A stretch of 64,000 bases of DNA from Pseudomonadota bacterium (GTDB taxonomy: Bacteria > Pseudomonadota > Alphaproteobacteria > Rhizobiales > Hyphomicrobiaceae): positions 62,001 through 126,000 of the forward strand of contig JAFECG010000031.1 in NCBI GenBank assembly GCA_018242215.1. Direction: 5' to 3'. The position numbers were made by a program, and so were the translations under genes. This document shows, piece after piece, positions 29,380-37,806 of this stretch. The notes beneath the pieces are model-generated. The model was given only the letters and a program-made list of their open reading frames with translations, did not search any database and was not told where the DNA came from. Each line of letters starts with the position of its first letter. The first letter of the stretch is position 1.

Positions 29380-30236
29380 TTTGGGCTCGGGTTGCAGTCG
29401 GTATGGCGGGTCTCTTCCGCCGCGCTTTCACTTGTTCCGTTGCGCGCGACGATTACAGGGAGAGCCATCAAAGCGGTGAGCGCGATCGCAGTCTCCAGTC
29501 GCGCCCATCGATCCGAGAGCGCTGCAGCGAATGTCTGAGTGCGGACGGACACTTCAGTCAGTTTGTCCGCGTAAATCGCGTAAACCGACGTTGCATCGAC
29601 CGGCTCCGAAGAAGCGGAGAGCAATCGAGTCTCAGGGGACGCCGGTCCCAAAATCTCGGCAAGTATCGGTCTCAGCTCCCGAGCGCGCGCACCAATGATG
29701 TTTGACTTCGGGTTTTTTGAATCAGCGAAAAGGCGATTGAACCGCGTCATCGCAAGTGCGGCTTCGGAAAGCTGGACGTAACGGCGGCGACGCGTTTCGA
29801 TCAACGCTTCCGGTCCGCTTGCGGCGAGGCGAAAGTGAAACGACGAGCTTGCGCCGGTAATCGGTATGTCGAGGAACGCGCTTTGGTGGATAACGCGCCG
29901 CCAGGCGCGTTCGGAGTCGGCAAGGCACTGCTCGGCTTCTGTGCAGTTTCCGAGAAGGCTGTGAGCTATTCCAGCATTCGACCGGCTTGCGGCTTCGATG
30001 GGATCAAAGTCTTCTTCGGAACGGGACGCAGCGGCAGCATCAAGCCAGCGATGGGCGGCCTCGAGCTTGCGCCCTCGCGCCATTTCACGGAGGCCGCAAG
30101 TCGCTGCATCTACCCACGTTTTGACGCCGTTTGCTGATGCAGCTCTGATCTCAAATGCGAACGTCACCGACGGATCTCTCTCTTTTCGAAAAAGAAATCT
30201 ATCATCTCCGACCAAAATACAACCACATAAAACCAA
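29376..30236 (-). CDS. Unknown protein with helical repeats and a C-terminal membrane anchor
   Basis: I do not recognise this family. The 286-residue product has TPR-like helical stretches (for example RSNAGIAHSLLGNCTEAEQC, about 85-104) and a single hydrophobic segment near the C-terminus (about 248-264, TAIALTALMALPVIVA). The start is uncertain: the ATG at 30236 lies in AT-rich DNA with poor spacing, whereas a GTG at 30167 is preceded by AAAAGAGAGAGA and gives VTFAFEIRAASANG. The stop overlaps the GntR start by 4 bp, so the products are probably made together. A link to methylated-amine sensing is speculative. Confidence 0.6.
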   Translation of the reverse strand: MVLCGCILVGDDRFLFRKERDPSVTFAFEIRAASANGVKTWVDAATCGLREMARGRKLEAAHRWLDAAAASRSEEDFDPIEAASRSNAGIAHSLLGNCTEAEQCLADSERAWRRVIHQSAFLDIPITGASSSFHFRLAASGPEALIETRRRRYVQLSEAALAMTRFNRLFADSKNPKSNIIGARARELRPILAEILGPASPETRLLSASSEPVDATSVYAIYADKLTEVSVRTQTFAAALSDRWARLETAIALTALMALPVIVARNGTSESAAEETRHTDCNPSPK

Positions 30237-30576
30237 TTATATCCAATTTAGTCTCGCAAGTGCGTTATGCGCCATAAGCACAAATAACTACGATAAAATC
30301 CCGTTTCGTGCCTGCGAAATAATCAAATCCGGTTTCTTGTTGGTGATTTTTTTGACTTGCGGGTAATTGGTCTTTCCCTAACATGGTCGTCGTTGGGCAA
30401 TTGCGGTAATTTTTGGTTTAAATTGGTTCAGCGGGAGATCTGATTATTCCCTCGTACCAAGACCGGGCCCGACACGAGCATTCGGTCCTTTTGCTTCTGC
30501 GTCTCGGCCTCCGGACCGGATGCAGCGGCGAGAAGCCCGAATTTTTATTACTGAACGGCCTCAGTCGGGAGCGATC
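30237..30576. promoter_or_regulatory. AT-rich control region between the regulator and methylamine genes
   Basis: This 340-bp divergent gap is clearly richer in A/T than its surroundings and holds no gene. It has an imperfect palindrome GTGCGTTATG-CGC-CATAAGCAC (30260-30281) and three copies of the heptamer AATTGGT: 30232-30238 (inverted), 30365-30371 and 30421-30427. A plausible plus-strand promoter has TTGACT at 30352-30357 and a weak -10 near 30376-30381, with one heptamer between them, a typical repressor position. Regulator binding is inferred. Confidence 0.45.
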
Positions 30577-32370
30577 ATGACCATAGAATCGGGAACGATA
30601 ACTGCGGACGGGCCGAGTGCTCAGTCCGGTCAACTCGTCCGTGCCATTGACTGGCGCGGAGCTTTCTGGGTCGCCAGCGGCGTCCCTGCCCTCGTGCTCT
30701 TTTCGATCGGCGGTATCGCGGGCGTCGCGGGAAAGGTCGCCTTTCTCGTCTGGTTCGCCTCGATGATCATGGGCTTCATACAGTCCTTCACTTATGCGGA
30801 GATCGCCGGTCTCTTCCCGAACAAGTCCGGTGGTGCGTCGGTGTATGGCGCCGCCGCCTGGGTCCGCTATTCAAAGCTGATCGCGCCGCTCTCTGTGTGG
30901 TGCAACTGGTTCGCCTGGTCGCCGGTGCTGTCGCTCGGATGCTCTATCGCGGCCGCATATATCTTGAACTCCCTCGCGCCGATCCCGCCCGCGGACGCAC
31001 CCCAGGTCGCGGCCTGGATCAGCGCCCACGCCAGTTCGATCCCGCTCGATTCTCCGAGGGTCGCAGAGTGGCTCGCCGCCAACCATGGCAAGACGGCCAC
31101 CGACGCCGTCGCTGCGCTTCTTTCCACCGACGGGGTGGCAGCGCTCACGCCGTCGATCCGCAACTGGTCGGCGCTCCAAGGTACGCTCGGTCCGGTGTCG
31201 TTCTCATTCAATGCCGCGTTCTTCATCGGCGCGATCCTAATGCTGATCACCTTCGCGATTCAGCATCGCGGCATTCTCGGAACAGCGAGCGTGCAGAAGT
31301 ATATCGGCCTCGCGGTCATCATTCCGATGCTGATCGTCGGCGTCGTCCCGATCATCACAGGTCAGATCGAGTGGTCGAACTTCACGCCCCTCGAGCCGCT
31401 GAAAGCTGCCTATGCGCCGGATATGGGCTCATGGAACATCGGTGGCTGGACTTTGATCCTCGGTGCGATGTTCATTGCCGCCTGGTCGACCTACGGTTTC
31501 GAAACAGCGGTCTGCTACACGAGTGAATTCCGCGATCCTGGCCGCGATACGTTCAAAGCAATTTTCTACTCGGGCCTGCTCTGCCTCGTGCTCTTCACCC
31601 TCGTCCCGTTCACGTTCCAAGGCGTCCTCGGCCTGCAGGGGATGCTGGAGCCGTCGATCGTCGACGGATCGGGCGTTGCGGCGGCGATGGCGAACATGGT
31701 CGGTCATGGCAGCGCGTTCGTCTCGAACCTGCTCGTCATGCTGATGATTCTTGCTCTGATGCTCTGCCTGATGACAGCTATGGCGGGATCATCGCGCACG
31801 CTCTATCAGGGCTCGCGCGACGGCTGGCTGCCCCGTTACCTGAGCCACGTCAACGAGCATGGCGCTCCGACGCGCGCGATGTGGACCGATCTCGTGATCA
31901 ACCTCGCGGTGCTTGCGATTGCATGTGCTGACGCCACGAGCTTCTTCTTCATCCTCGCCGTCTCGAACTGCGGTTACATCATCTTCAACTTCCTGAACCT
32001 CAACTCGGGCTGGCTCCATCGCATCGACAACGCCGACGTGCCGCGTCCGTGGCGGGCGCCGACCTGGGTTCTCGGTATTGGAGCGGTCTTCGCGTTCGTG
32101 AACGCCGTGTTCATGGGTGCTGGCGCGAAGGTCTGGAATCCGTCGGCACTTTGGGCGGGGTTGTTCACGGCCGCGCTGATCATTCCGGTCTTCTGCTTCC
32201 GGCACTACGTGCAGGACAAGGGCGTCTTCCCGGCGCACATGCTCGAAGACCTCGGACTGCACGAAGCCGACTTCAAGAAAAAGAAGGCCGGCGCACTGCC
32301 CTACGTCGTACTCGTTGCAGGCTTGGCCGTCGTCCTTCTTTCGAATTGGTTCTTCCAGCTTCCTGCGTAG
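30577..32370 (+). CDS. APC-superfamily permease, candidate methylated amine/TMAO transporter
   Basis: The 597-residue product from ATG 30577 (RBS CGGGAG) has about 12 hydrophobic segments and the APC opening ASGVPALVLFSIGGIAGVAG (about 33-52). A long polar loop (about 131-210) lies between hydrophobic segments, larger than is usual for amino acid permeases. In Methylocella silvestris a permease of this superfamily next to tmm/tdm takes up TMAO; this gene sits first in the equivalent cluster. Substrate is therefore inferred as TMA, TMAO or dimethylamine. A strong hairpin separates it from the dmm genes 103 bp downstream. Confidence 0.8.
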   Translation: MTIESGTITADGPSAQSGQLVRAIDWRGAFWVASGVPALVLFSIGGIAGVAGKVAFLVWFASMIMGFIQSFTYAEIAGLFPNKSGGASVYGAAAWVRYSKLIAPLSVWCNWFAWSPVLSLGCSIAAAYILNSLAPIPPADAPQVAAWISAHASSIPLDSPRVAEWLAANHGKTATDAVAALLSTDGVAALTPSIRNWSALQGTLGPVSFSFNAAFFIGAILMLITFAIQHRGILGTASVQKYIGLAVIIPMLIVGVVPIITGQIEWSNFTPLEPLKAAYAPDMGSWNIGGWTLILGAMFIAAWSTYGFETAVCYTSEFRDPGRDTFKAIFYSGLLCLVLFTLVPFTFQGVLGLQGMLEPSIVDGSGVAAAMANMVGHGSAFVSNLLVMLMILALMLCLMTAMAGSSRTLYQGSRDGWLPRYLSHVNEHGAPTRAMWTDLVINLAVLAIACADATSFFFILAVSNCGYIIFNFLNLNSGWLHRIDNADVPRPWRAPTWVLGIGAVFAFVNAVFMGAGAKVWNPSALWAGLFTAALIIPVFCFRHYVQDKGVFPAHMLEDLGLHEADFKKKKAGALPYVVLVAGLAVVLLSNWFFQLPA

Positions 32371-32378
32371 AGAAAATA

Positions 32379-32413
32379 CAGACCGGGGCGGTTTCCTCCG
32401 CCGCTCCGGTCTG
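32379..32413 (+). repeat. Intercistronic hairpin between permease and dmm genes
   Basis: CAGACCGG/CCGGTCTG outer stem (8 bp), then GGCGG/CCGCC inner stem with a three-base bulge and loop TTTCCT. No U-tract follows, so it may be an mRNA processing or 3'-end stabilising hairpin rather than a full terminator. Confidence 0.7.
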
Positions 32414-32473
32414 CTCTGATGCCCTCCCGAGGATCGGTGTCTCGTCCCGCCCTCCGGAATTAAGGAGCACTTG

Positions 32474-33076
32474 ATGACGATTAGCACTTTGAAAAGCCGG
32501 CCGACCTATCCAGGTCTCAGCCCTGATCACAACGCCCGCAGCAATATCATCGTCTGCGATAAGGCAGGGGCGGAAGCCGTCACGGAATTATTTTCGCGCG
32601 CCGACGACACATTCGCCAAACGCTCGACGGTGATCGTTGCCGAAGGGACAACGGACCAAGACGCCGAAACGTTGAAGACAGCGCTGGCGCCAGCGACTGT
32701 TGGATTTCAGCCGTCACTCGAAACGGGCATCGCGCGCCTGCGCGAGTTTCTCAAAGATGCTCCCATGGGCCTCAGACTTTACGCGGCAGGCTCGGAGCCC
32801 CTCATCGGATCGGTCGTTCAGGCCGCTGCCGATTATTCGATCGACCATCTATCGATCAGGACCGAGCATCGTGGCTCGCTCAAACGCCGCGTCCAATGCG
32901 TCCACTGCAAGGGTTTCACCGAAAACGTCACGACAAACCCTGTCACGTGCTCGCACTGCGGACTGACCCTCATGGTGCGCGATCACTATTCGCGCCGCCT
33001 CGCGGCATTCCAGGGCGTTTGCATCGATGCGGAGGTCCCGGGCGAGGTTCCAGAGACGGAGGCACTTTATCAATGA
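32474..33076 (+). CDS. dmmA: Dimethylamine monooxygenase subunit DmmA-like
   Basis: Start ATG 32474 follows AAGGAG (32462-32467) at good spacing. The 200-residue product has an N-terminal alpha/beta region and a C-terminal zinc-ribbon-like cysteine set: C142 and C145 in QCVHCKG, C159 and C162 in CSHCG. DmmA-family proteins are the small subunit of the haem-dependent oxidative N-demethylase that converts dimethylamine to methylamine and formaldehyde. It overlaps the reductase gene by 4 bp (ATGA). Subunit lettering differs between publications, so the symbol rests on the DmmA family name. Its role in electron transfer or assembly is not resolved. Confidence 0.8.
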   Translation: MTISTLKSRPTYPGLSPDHNARSNIIVCDKAGAEAVTELFSRADDTFAKRSTVIVAEGTTDQDAETLKTALAPATVGFQPSLETGIARLREFLKDAPMGLRLYAAGSEPLIGSVVQAAADYSIDHLSIRTEHRGSLKRRVQCVHCKGFTENVTTNPVTCSHCGLTLMVRDHYSRRLAAFQGVCIDAEVPGEVPETEALYQ

Positions 33077-34038
33077 GCGGATCTCTCCTACGCCGGGTTC
33101 GCGTCGCCGAGGTCGAGCAGGTCGCTAATCGCATCAAGCGTTTTCGTCTCGTCGATATCGACAATGCGCCGCTCTCGGAATTCTCCGGCGGCTCCCACAT
33201 TTCAGTCGTCATGCATTCGGGCGACCGGCTGATGCGCAATCCCTATTCGCTAATGGGATCGCCAACCGATACGTCGAGCTACCAGATCAGCGTCCTGAAT
33301 TGCGGAAATGATTCACGCGGCGGCTCGAAATTCATGCACGATGCCGTTTCGGTCGGGTCCGAGCTTGAGATCAGCGAACCGCTCAATCTCTTTCCGCCGT
33401 GCAAGCTTGCACGAAAACATATTCTCGTCGCGGGCGGCATCGGCATCACGCCCTTCATGTCGATGATGAACGAGCTCGATGCCCTGCATTGCGATTTCGA
33501 GCTGCACTATGGTGTGCGCTCGCTCGAGGAGGGTGCCTACTGCAAATACCTCCAGTCGCGATACGGCTCGCGCGTGAATGTCTATCTGCAGGACCAGGGA
33601 CAAATGATCCCTCTCGAAAGTGTTCTCGGCAGTCAACGTCTCGGCACACACATGTACGTCTGCGGTCCGAAGCCAATGATCGATTGGGCTTTGCAGACTG
33701 CGGAGCTTCTCGGCTGGCCTGCCGAAAACGTGCATTCCGAGCAGTTCAGCGCACCACCTCCGGGCAAACCGTTCGTCGTCAAGCTCGCGAAATCCGGGCG
33801 TGAGATCGAAGTCCGAGGCCACCAGAGCATCCTTGAAGCACTCGAAGAGCATGGCGTCGACGCGCCGTTTCTCTGCCGCGGGGGCGCGTGCGGGCAATGC
33901 GAGACCGGCGTCGTCTCGTGCGATGGGTTCATCGAGCACAACGACCACTTCCTGACCGAGGCCGAGCGCGTCAGCGGGAAGAAGATCATGATCTGCATGT
34001 CCCGCATTCCGTCGGGGTCAATCACGCTCGATCTTTAA
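33073..34038 (+). CDS. Dimethylamine monooxygenase reductase subunit (PDR/VanB family)
   Basis: The 321-residue product is a phthalate-dioxygenase-reductase type electron carrier: flavin-binding RNPYSLMGSP (55-64), nucleotide-binding GGIGITPFMS (121-130) and CGPKPM (197-202), and a C-terminal plant-type [2Fe-2S] domain with C268, C273, C276 (CRGGACGQC) and C308 (MICMS). It would pass electrons from NAD(P)H to the haem subunit encoded next. The start at 33073 overlaps the dmmA stop as ATGA and gives MSGSLLRRVR, the usual N-terminus; a longer in-frame reading from 32896 was rejected. This is probably the gene called dmmB in some schemes. Confidence 0.9.
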   Translation: MSGSLLRRVRVAEVEQVANRIKRFRLVDIDNAPLSEFSGGSHISVVMHSGDRLMRNPYSLMGSPTDTSSYQISVLNCGNDSRGGSKFMHDAVSVGSELEISEPLNLFPPCKLARKHILVAGGIGITPFMSMMNELDALHCDFELHYGVRSLEEGAYCKYLQSRYGSRVNVYLQDQGQMIPLESVLGSQRLGTHMYVCGPKPMIDWALQTAELLGWPAENVHSEQFSAPPPGKPFVVKLAKSGREIEVRGHQSILEALEEHGVDAPFLCRGGACGQCETGVVSCDGFIEHNDHFLTEAERVSGKKIMICMSRIPSGSITLDL

Positions 34039-34074
34039 CGACCTCTTTCATTCGATCTTTCGGGAGACCCCGGC

Positions 34075-35115
34075 ATGGCACTCACTTTCAAAGACGAGAC
34101 ATTTCGAGACGATTTCACTTTTTCGAACAGCCCGGCGGCCATCCGGCGGTTTCCGTTTCCGTTCGTCGAAGACAAGTACATGTATTCGGTGAACATTGAG
34201 CCGCACACGACGGGCCCGGAAGGTTCGGTCTTCGAATTCCCCTTCGACATCGACGAGCACTACGTCTCGGAAATGCGCGACCGAGCCATGGTCCTGCAGG
34301 AGGATCCGGCCCGGTGCCAGGCTCTCCCGCACATGATGATGGCGCAGTGGGACATGCTCGAACTCGTCATGATGTCCATGGCGCGCGACTATCCCGATCT
34401 TTTCACTCTGACACGCGACGGCTCGAAGTGGCATTGGGTCAACCGGCCGCTCAAGATCGAGCAGACATTCACGTTCGGTGACGCAAGCACATTGCCCTAT
34501 GAGCCGATGGAATATATCGGCCGGCAGGTGCAAGGCGACTTCTCGATCCAGGACCAGCGCGACAATCAGCTCTGGATGGACGCCGGCATCATCACATCGC
34601 AGGCCGACTGGTCGCTCGACTTCGACGTCGGCATGAACTTCTTCGAATGGCACGGGCCTGTGCCGCTTGCGCACGAAGCGGGTGTCTTCGAACGAGCGCT
34701 GAAGTTCCTTCTCAACCTACAGATCTCCAATCCGGTTCGACGCCTGAACTGGACGATGACGATCAATCCGCGTCTCGATACGAGCCCGGAGAACTATCAC
34801 AAGTGGGGCAAGGACCGGACGACGGTCACGCCCGAGAACGTCGGTCAGAAAGTTCACCTGCGCGTCGAGATGCAGGGATTGTTCCGCCTGCCGCGCTCCA
34901 ACGCGATCCTGTTTTCGATCCGCGGCTATCTCCTGAGCCTCGACCAGCTCGTCACGGTTCCAAAGTGGGGCCGTCGACTGCATCGCGTGCTGAAGACGCT
35001 GCCGGAAGAACTCATCGGCTACAAAGGCCTCAGCCGATATCGCGACACGACGATCGAGTGGCTATCGAAGTACGACGACGGCGCGCCGACTTCGCGCGGC
35101 GGCGGCCCGGACTGA
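34075..35115 (+). CDS. Haem-dependent oxidative N-demethylase alpha subunit (DUF3445 family)
   Basis: This is the catalytic haem subunit of dimethylamine monooxygenase; structural work on a Pseudomonas enzyme showed a PAS-like haem-binding fold. The 346-residue product matches the DUF3445 pattern as I know it: RFPFPFVEDKYMYSVNIEP near the N-terminus, QEDPARCQALPHMMMAQWDM (75-94), and NPVRRLNWTMTINPRLDTSP in the middle. It has only one cysteine (C81). It lies 36 bp after the reductase gene with GGGAG before its ATG. The reaction (dimethylamine to methylamine plus formaldehyde, using O2) is inferred from family and context. Confidence 0.88.
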   Translation: MALTFKDETFRDDFTFSNSPAAIRRFPFPFVEDKYMYSVNIEPHTTGPEGSVFEFPFDIDEHYVSEMRDRAMVLQEDPARCQALPHMMMAQWDMLELVMMSMARDYPDLFTLTRDGSKWHWVNRPLKIEQTFTFGDASTLPYEPMEYIGRQVQGDFSIQDQRDNQLWMDAGIITSQADWSLDFDVGMNFFEWHGPVPLAHEAGVFERALKFLLNLQISNPVRRLNWTMTINPRLDTSPENYHKWGKDRTTVTPENVGQKVHLRVEMQGLFRLPRSNAILFSIRGYLLSLDQLVTVPKWGRRLHRVLKTLPEELIGYKGLSRYRDTTIEWLSKYDDGAPTSRGGGPD

Positions 35116-35177
35116 GCACATCCCATCGAAAACAAACTGCATCCGAATCCATCAAAAACAAGCAAGAGGTAATGCTC

Positions 35178-36305
35178 ATGTCGCTAGCCCATCTGCCCCG
35201 GCAATCCATCCTGAACGATCGCCACCGGGCGAACGGCGCCGATCTGGATTCGGTCTCGTGGAACAACATGCCGCTTCCGCAGACCTATCAGACGGATCCC
35301 TATTTCGAGACCGAGGCGGTGCGCTGCCGCGCCGGCCTGTTCGACGTGTCCTCTTTGCAGATCATCAACGTCTCGGGTCCCGAGGCGCTCAAGCTTCTCA
35401 ACTATATGCTCACCTCCGACGTCTCGAAGGCGAAGCCGGGCGACTCGCACATTTCGAACATCGTCAATGAGAACGGCGGGCTGATCGACGACGTTCTCGT
35501 CTACATCGACAGCCCGACGGAGTTCCGCCTGTCGCATGGCGCTGGAACACTGGAGGACGTGCTTTTTTCGCTGGCGCCGAAATATGACGTGAAAGTCGAG
35601 AAAGACGACGACGTGCACATCCTTGCGCTGCAGGGGCCGCTATCGCTCGAAATCCTTGCGCCGCACACGCCAATGAACCTCGCGGGCCTCGGCTACTTCA
35701 AGCATGAACCAACGACGCTGTTCGGAACGCCCGTGCGTCTCGCTCGGGGCGGCTATTCCGCCGAACGCGGATACGAGGTCTTCTGCAAGGCCGCGGATGC
35801 CCACAAGATGTGGGATCAGATCCTGGAGGCCGGCAAGGACAAGGGCCTCATTCCCGTTTCATGGGCGTGCCTCGATATCGTGCGCGTCGAAGGCGGCCTC
35901 TTGTTCTTCCCCTATGAGATGCCGCACGAGAACACGACTCCGTGGGAAGTTCGCGCCGACTGGACGGTCGACATGTCGAAGCCCGACTTTATCGGCAAGA
36001 AGGCACTCGCAGAAAAGAAGGGCAAGGAGCGCTCTTTCGTTGCCGGCCTCGAAGTCGATACCGATCGCGCCATCGAGCCCGGCGCGAAGATCACGGCAGG
36101 CGGCAAGGATGTCGGCGTCGTCACGAGCACGACCTACAGCAAGCATCTGATGAAATCGCTCGCGATGGCCCAGATCGACCCTGCCTATACGAAGCTCGGC
36201 ACAGAGCTTGTGGTGCACGACAAAGGCGACTTCCCGGCAACCGTCGTGAGAATGCCGTTCTACGACCCGCTTCGACTTCGTACGCATCCACGTGAAGCAG
36301 CCTGA
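35178..36305 (+). CDS. GcvT-like subunit of dimethylamine monooxygenase
   Basis: The 375-residue product is an aminomethyltransferase (GcvT) homologue: CRAGLFDVSSLQIINVSGPE near the N-terminus, the folate-site region RGGYSAERGYEVFC in the middle and DFIGKKALAEKKGKERSFVA in the C-terminal half. In N-demethylating enzymes such domains bind tetrahydrofolate and capture formaldehyde as 5,10-methylene-THF. Start 35178 fits the AAGAGG site at 8-nt spacing; the ATG at 35172 is too close. It lies 62 bp after the haem subunit and 50 bp before tmm. This is probably the gene called dmmD. Capture of formaldehyde from dimethylamine is inferred. Confidence 0.85.
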   Translation: MSLAHLPRQSILNDRHRANGADLDSVSWNNMPLPQTYQTDPYFETEAVRCRAGLFDVSSLQIINVSGPEALKLLNYMLTSDVSKAKPGDSHISNIVNENGGLIDDVLVYIDSPTEFRLSHGAGTLEDVLFSLAPKYDVKVEKDDDVHILALQGPLSLEILAPHTPMNLAGLGYFKHEPTTLFGTPVRLARGGYSAERGYEVFCKAADAHKMWDQILEAGKDKGLIPVSWACLDIVRVEGGLLFFPYEMPHENTTPWEVRADWTVDMSKPDFIGKKALAEKKGKERSFVAGLEVDTDRAIEPGAKITAGGKDVGVVTSTTYSKHLMKSLAMAQIDPAYTKLGTELVVHDKGDFPATVVRMPFYDPLRLRTHPREAA

Positions 36306-36355
36306 TATTTTTGACCTCTGAGACTTCAACACGAATACTGTCGGAAGGACACAAC

Positions 36356-37720
36356 ATGGCAGGACGTATCGCAATTATCGGCGCCGGCCCGAGCGGCATG
36401 GCGGTTTTGCGCGCATTCGAAAGCGCTCGGAAGAAGGGCGCCGACATTCCGGAGATGGTTTGCTACGAGCGGCAGAAAGACTGCGGCGGCATCTGGAATT
36501 ACACATGGCGCACCGGCACCGACGAATACGGCGAGCCCGTCCACGCCTCGATGTACCGTTATCTCTGGTCGAATGGTCCCAAAGAAGCGCTCGAGTTCGC
36601 CGACTATTCGTTCGAAGAGCACTTCGGCCGACCGATCCCATCGTTCCCGCCGCGCGCCGTTCTGCACGACTACATCAAGGGCCGCATCGAGCGCAGCGGC
36701 ATCATGCACTACATCAAGCTCAACCACTCCGTTAAATGGGTGAGCTACGACGAGACGACCGAAAGGTTCACCGTGTCGGTCAAGGACCTCGAGACGGATA
36801 CGACCACATCGTCGGAGTTCGATTACGTCTTCTGCGGCAGCGGGCACTTCTCGACACCGAACATTCCGGAGTTTCCCGGATTGACGATGTTCCTCGGCCG
36901 CACGCTGCATTCGCACGACTTCCGCTCGGCCGACGAATTCGCGGGCAAGGACGTTCTGTGCGTCGGCTCGAGCTACTCGTCGGAAGACATCGGCATCCAA
37001 TGCTACAAGTACGGAGCCAAGTCCGTCACCTTCTCGTTTCGGACGAGGGCGATGGGCTTCAAATGGCCGGCCCGGATGGACGAACGGCCGCTGCTCGAGA
37101 AGGTCGAAGGCAAGACCGCCTACTTCAAGGATGGCTCGTCAAAAGACGTCGACGCGATCATTCTCTGCACGGGTTATCTGCATCATCATCCGTTCATGGA
37201 GGACTCGCTCCGTCTCAAGTCGCGCAACCGCCTCTATCCGCCGAACATGTACAAAGGCATCTTCTGGATCGACAATCCAAAGCTGATGTACATCGGCATG
37301 CAGGACCAGTTTTATACGTTCAACATGTTCGACGCGCAGGCATGGTACGCGCGCGACGTCGTCCTCGGGCGCATCAAGCTGCCGTCGAAGGCGGACATGA
37401 TCGCCGACATCCATAAGTGGACGGAGATGGAAGAAGCCATTCCGGATGCGGAAGGCGCGATCGACTTCCAGACGGAATACATGCGCGATCTTCTGGCCCC
37501 GACCGACTATCCGCGCCTCGATGTCGACGCTGTCGCGAAGATGTTCAAGGAGTGGGAACATCACAAGATGGACGACATCCTGACCTACCGTGACCGCTCG
37601 CACAAATCGGTACTGACGGGCACTCAAGCGCCCGTTCATCACACACCGTGGATGCGGGCACTCGATGACTCGATGGAAGCGTTCCTCAATCAGCCGGCCG
37701 CCAAAGTGGCTGCCGAGTAG
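36356..37720 (+). CDS. tmm: Trimethylamine monooxygenase (flavin-containing)
   Basis: Tmm oxidises trimethylamine to TMAO with NADPH and O2. The 454-residue product has the FAD motif GAGPSG at 9-14, the flavin-monooxygenase fingerprint FLGRTLHSHDFR at 179-190, and the NADP motif VGSSYSSED at 203-211, where Y207 falls at the position of the tyrosine reported to matter in characterised bacterial Tmm. Length matches Methylocella Tmm. Start ATG 36356 follows GGAAGGA. It lies between the GcvT-like gene and tdm, with a 12-bp hairpin between tmm and tdm. Confidence is high from motifs plus context. Confidence 0.93.
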   Translation: MAGRIAIIGAGPSGMAVLRAFESARKKGADIPEMVCYERQKDCGGIWNYTWRTGTDEYGEPVHASMYRYLWSNGPKEALEFADYSFEEHFGRPIPSFPPRAVLHDYIKGRIERSGIMHYIKLNHSVKWVSYDETTERFTVSVKDLETDTTTSSEFDYVFCGSGHFSTPNIPEFPGLTMFLGRTLHSHDFRSADEFAGKDVLCVGSSYSSEDIGIQCYKYGAKSVTFSFRTRAMGFKWPARMDERPLLEKVEGKTAYFKDGSSKDVDAIILCTGYLHHHPFMEDSLRLKSRNRLYPPNMYKGIFWIDNPKLMYIGMQDQFYTFNMFDAQAWYARDVVLGRIKLPSKADMIADIHKWTEMEEAIPDAEGAIDFQTEYMRDLLAPTDYPRLDVDAVAKMFKEWEHHKMDDILTYRDRSHKSVLTGTQAPVHHTPWMRALDDSMEAFLNQPAAKVAAE

Positions 37721-37748
37721 CCGCTTCCGATCGGCCTATTTCGGGCCC

Positions 37749-37778
37749 TGGACTGACCGCTTTCTGGCGGTCAGTCCA
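37749..37778 (+). repeat. Perfect 12-bp hairpin between tmm and tdm
   Basis: TGGACTGACCGC and GCGGTCAGTCCA form a perfect stem with loop TTTCTG, 28 bp before the tdm start. No U-tract follows. It may set the tmm-tdm message ratio by partial termination or RNA processing. Confidence 0.8.
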
Positions 37779-37806
37779 CGACTGCATTCAGCGAGACGAG
37801 GACACC

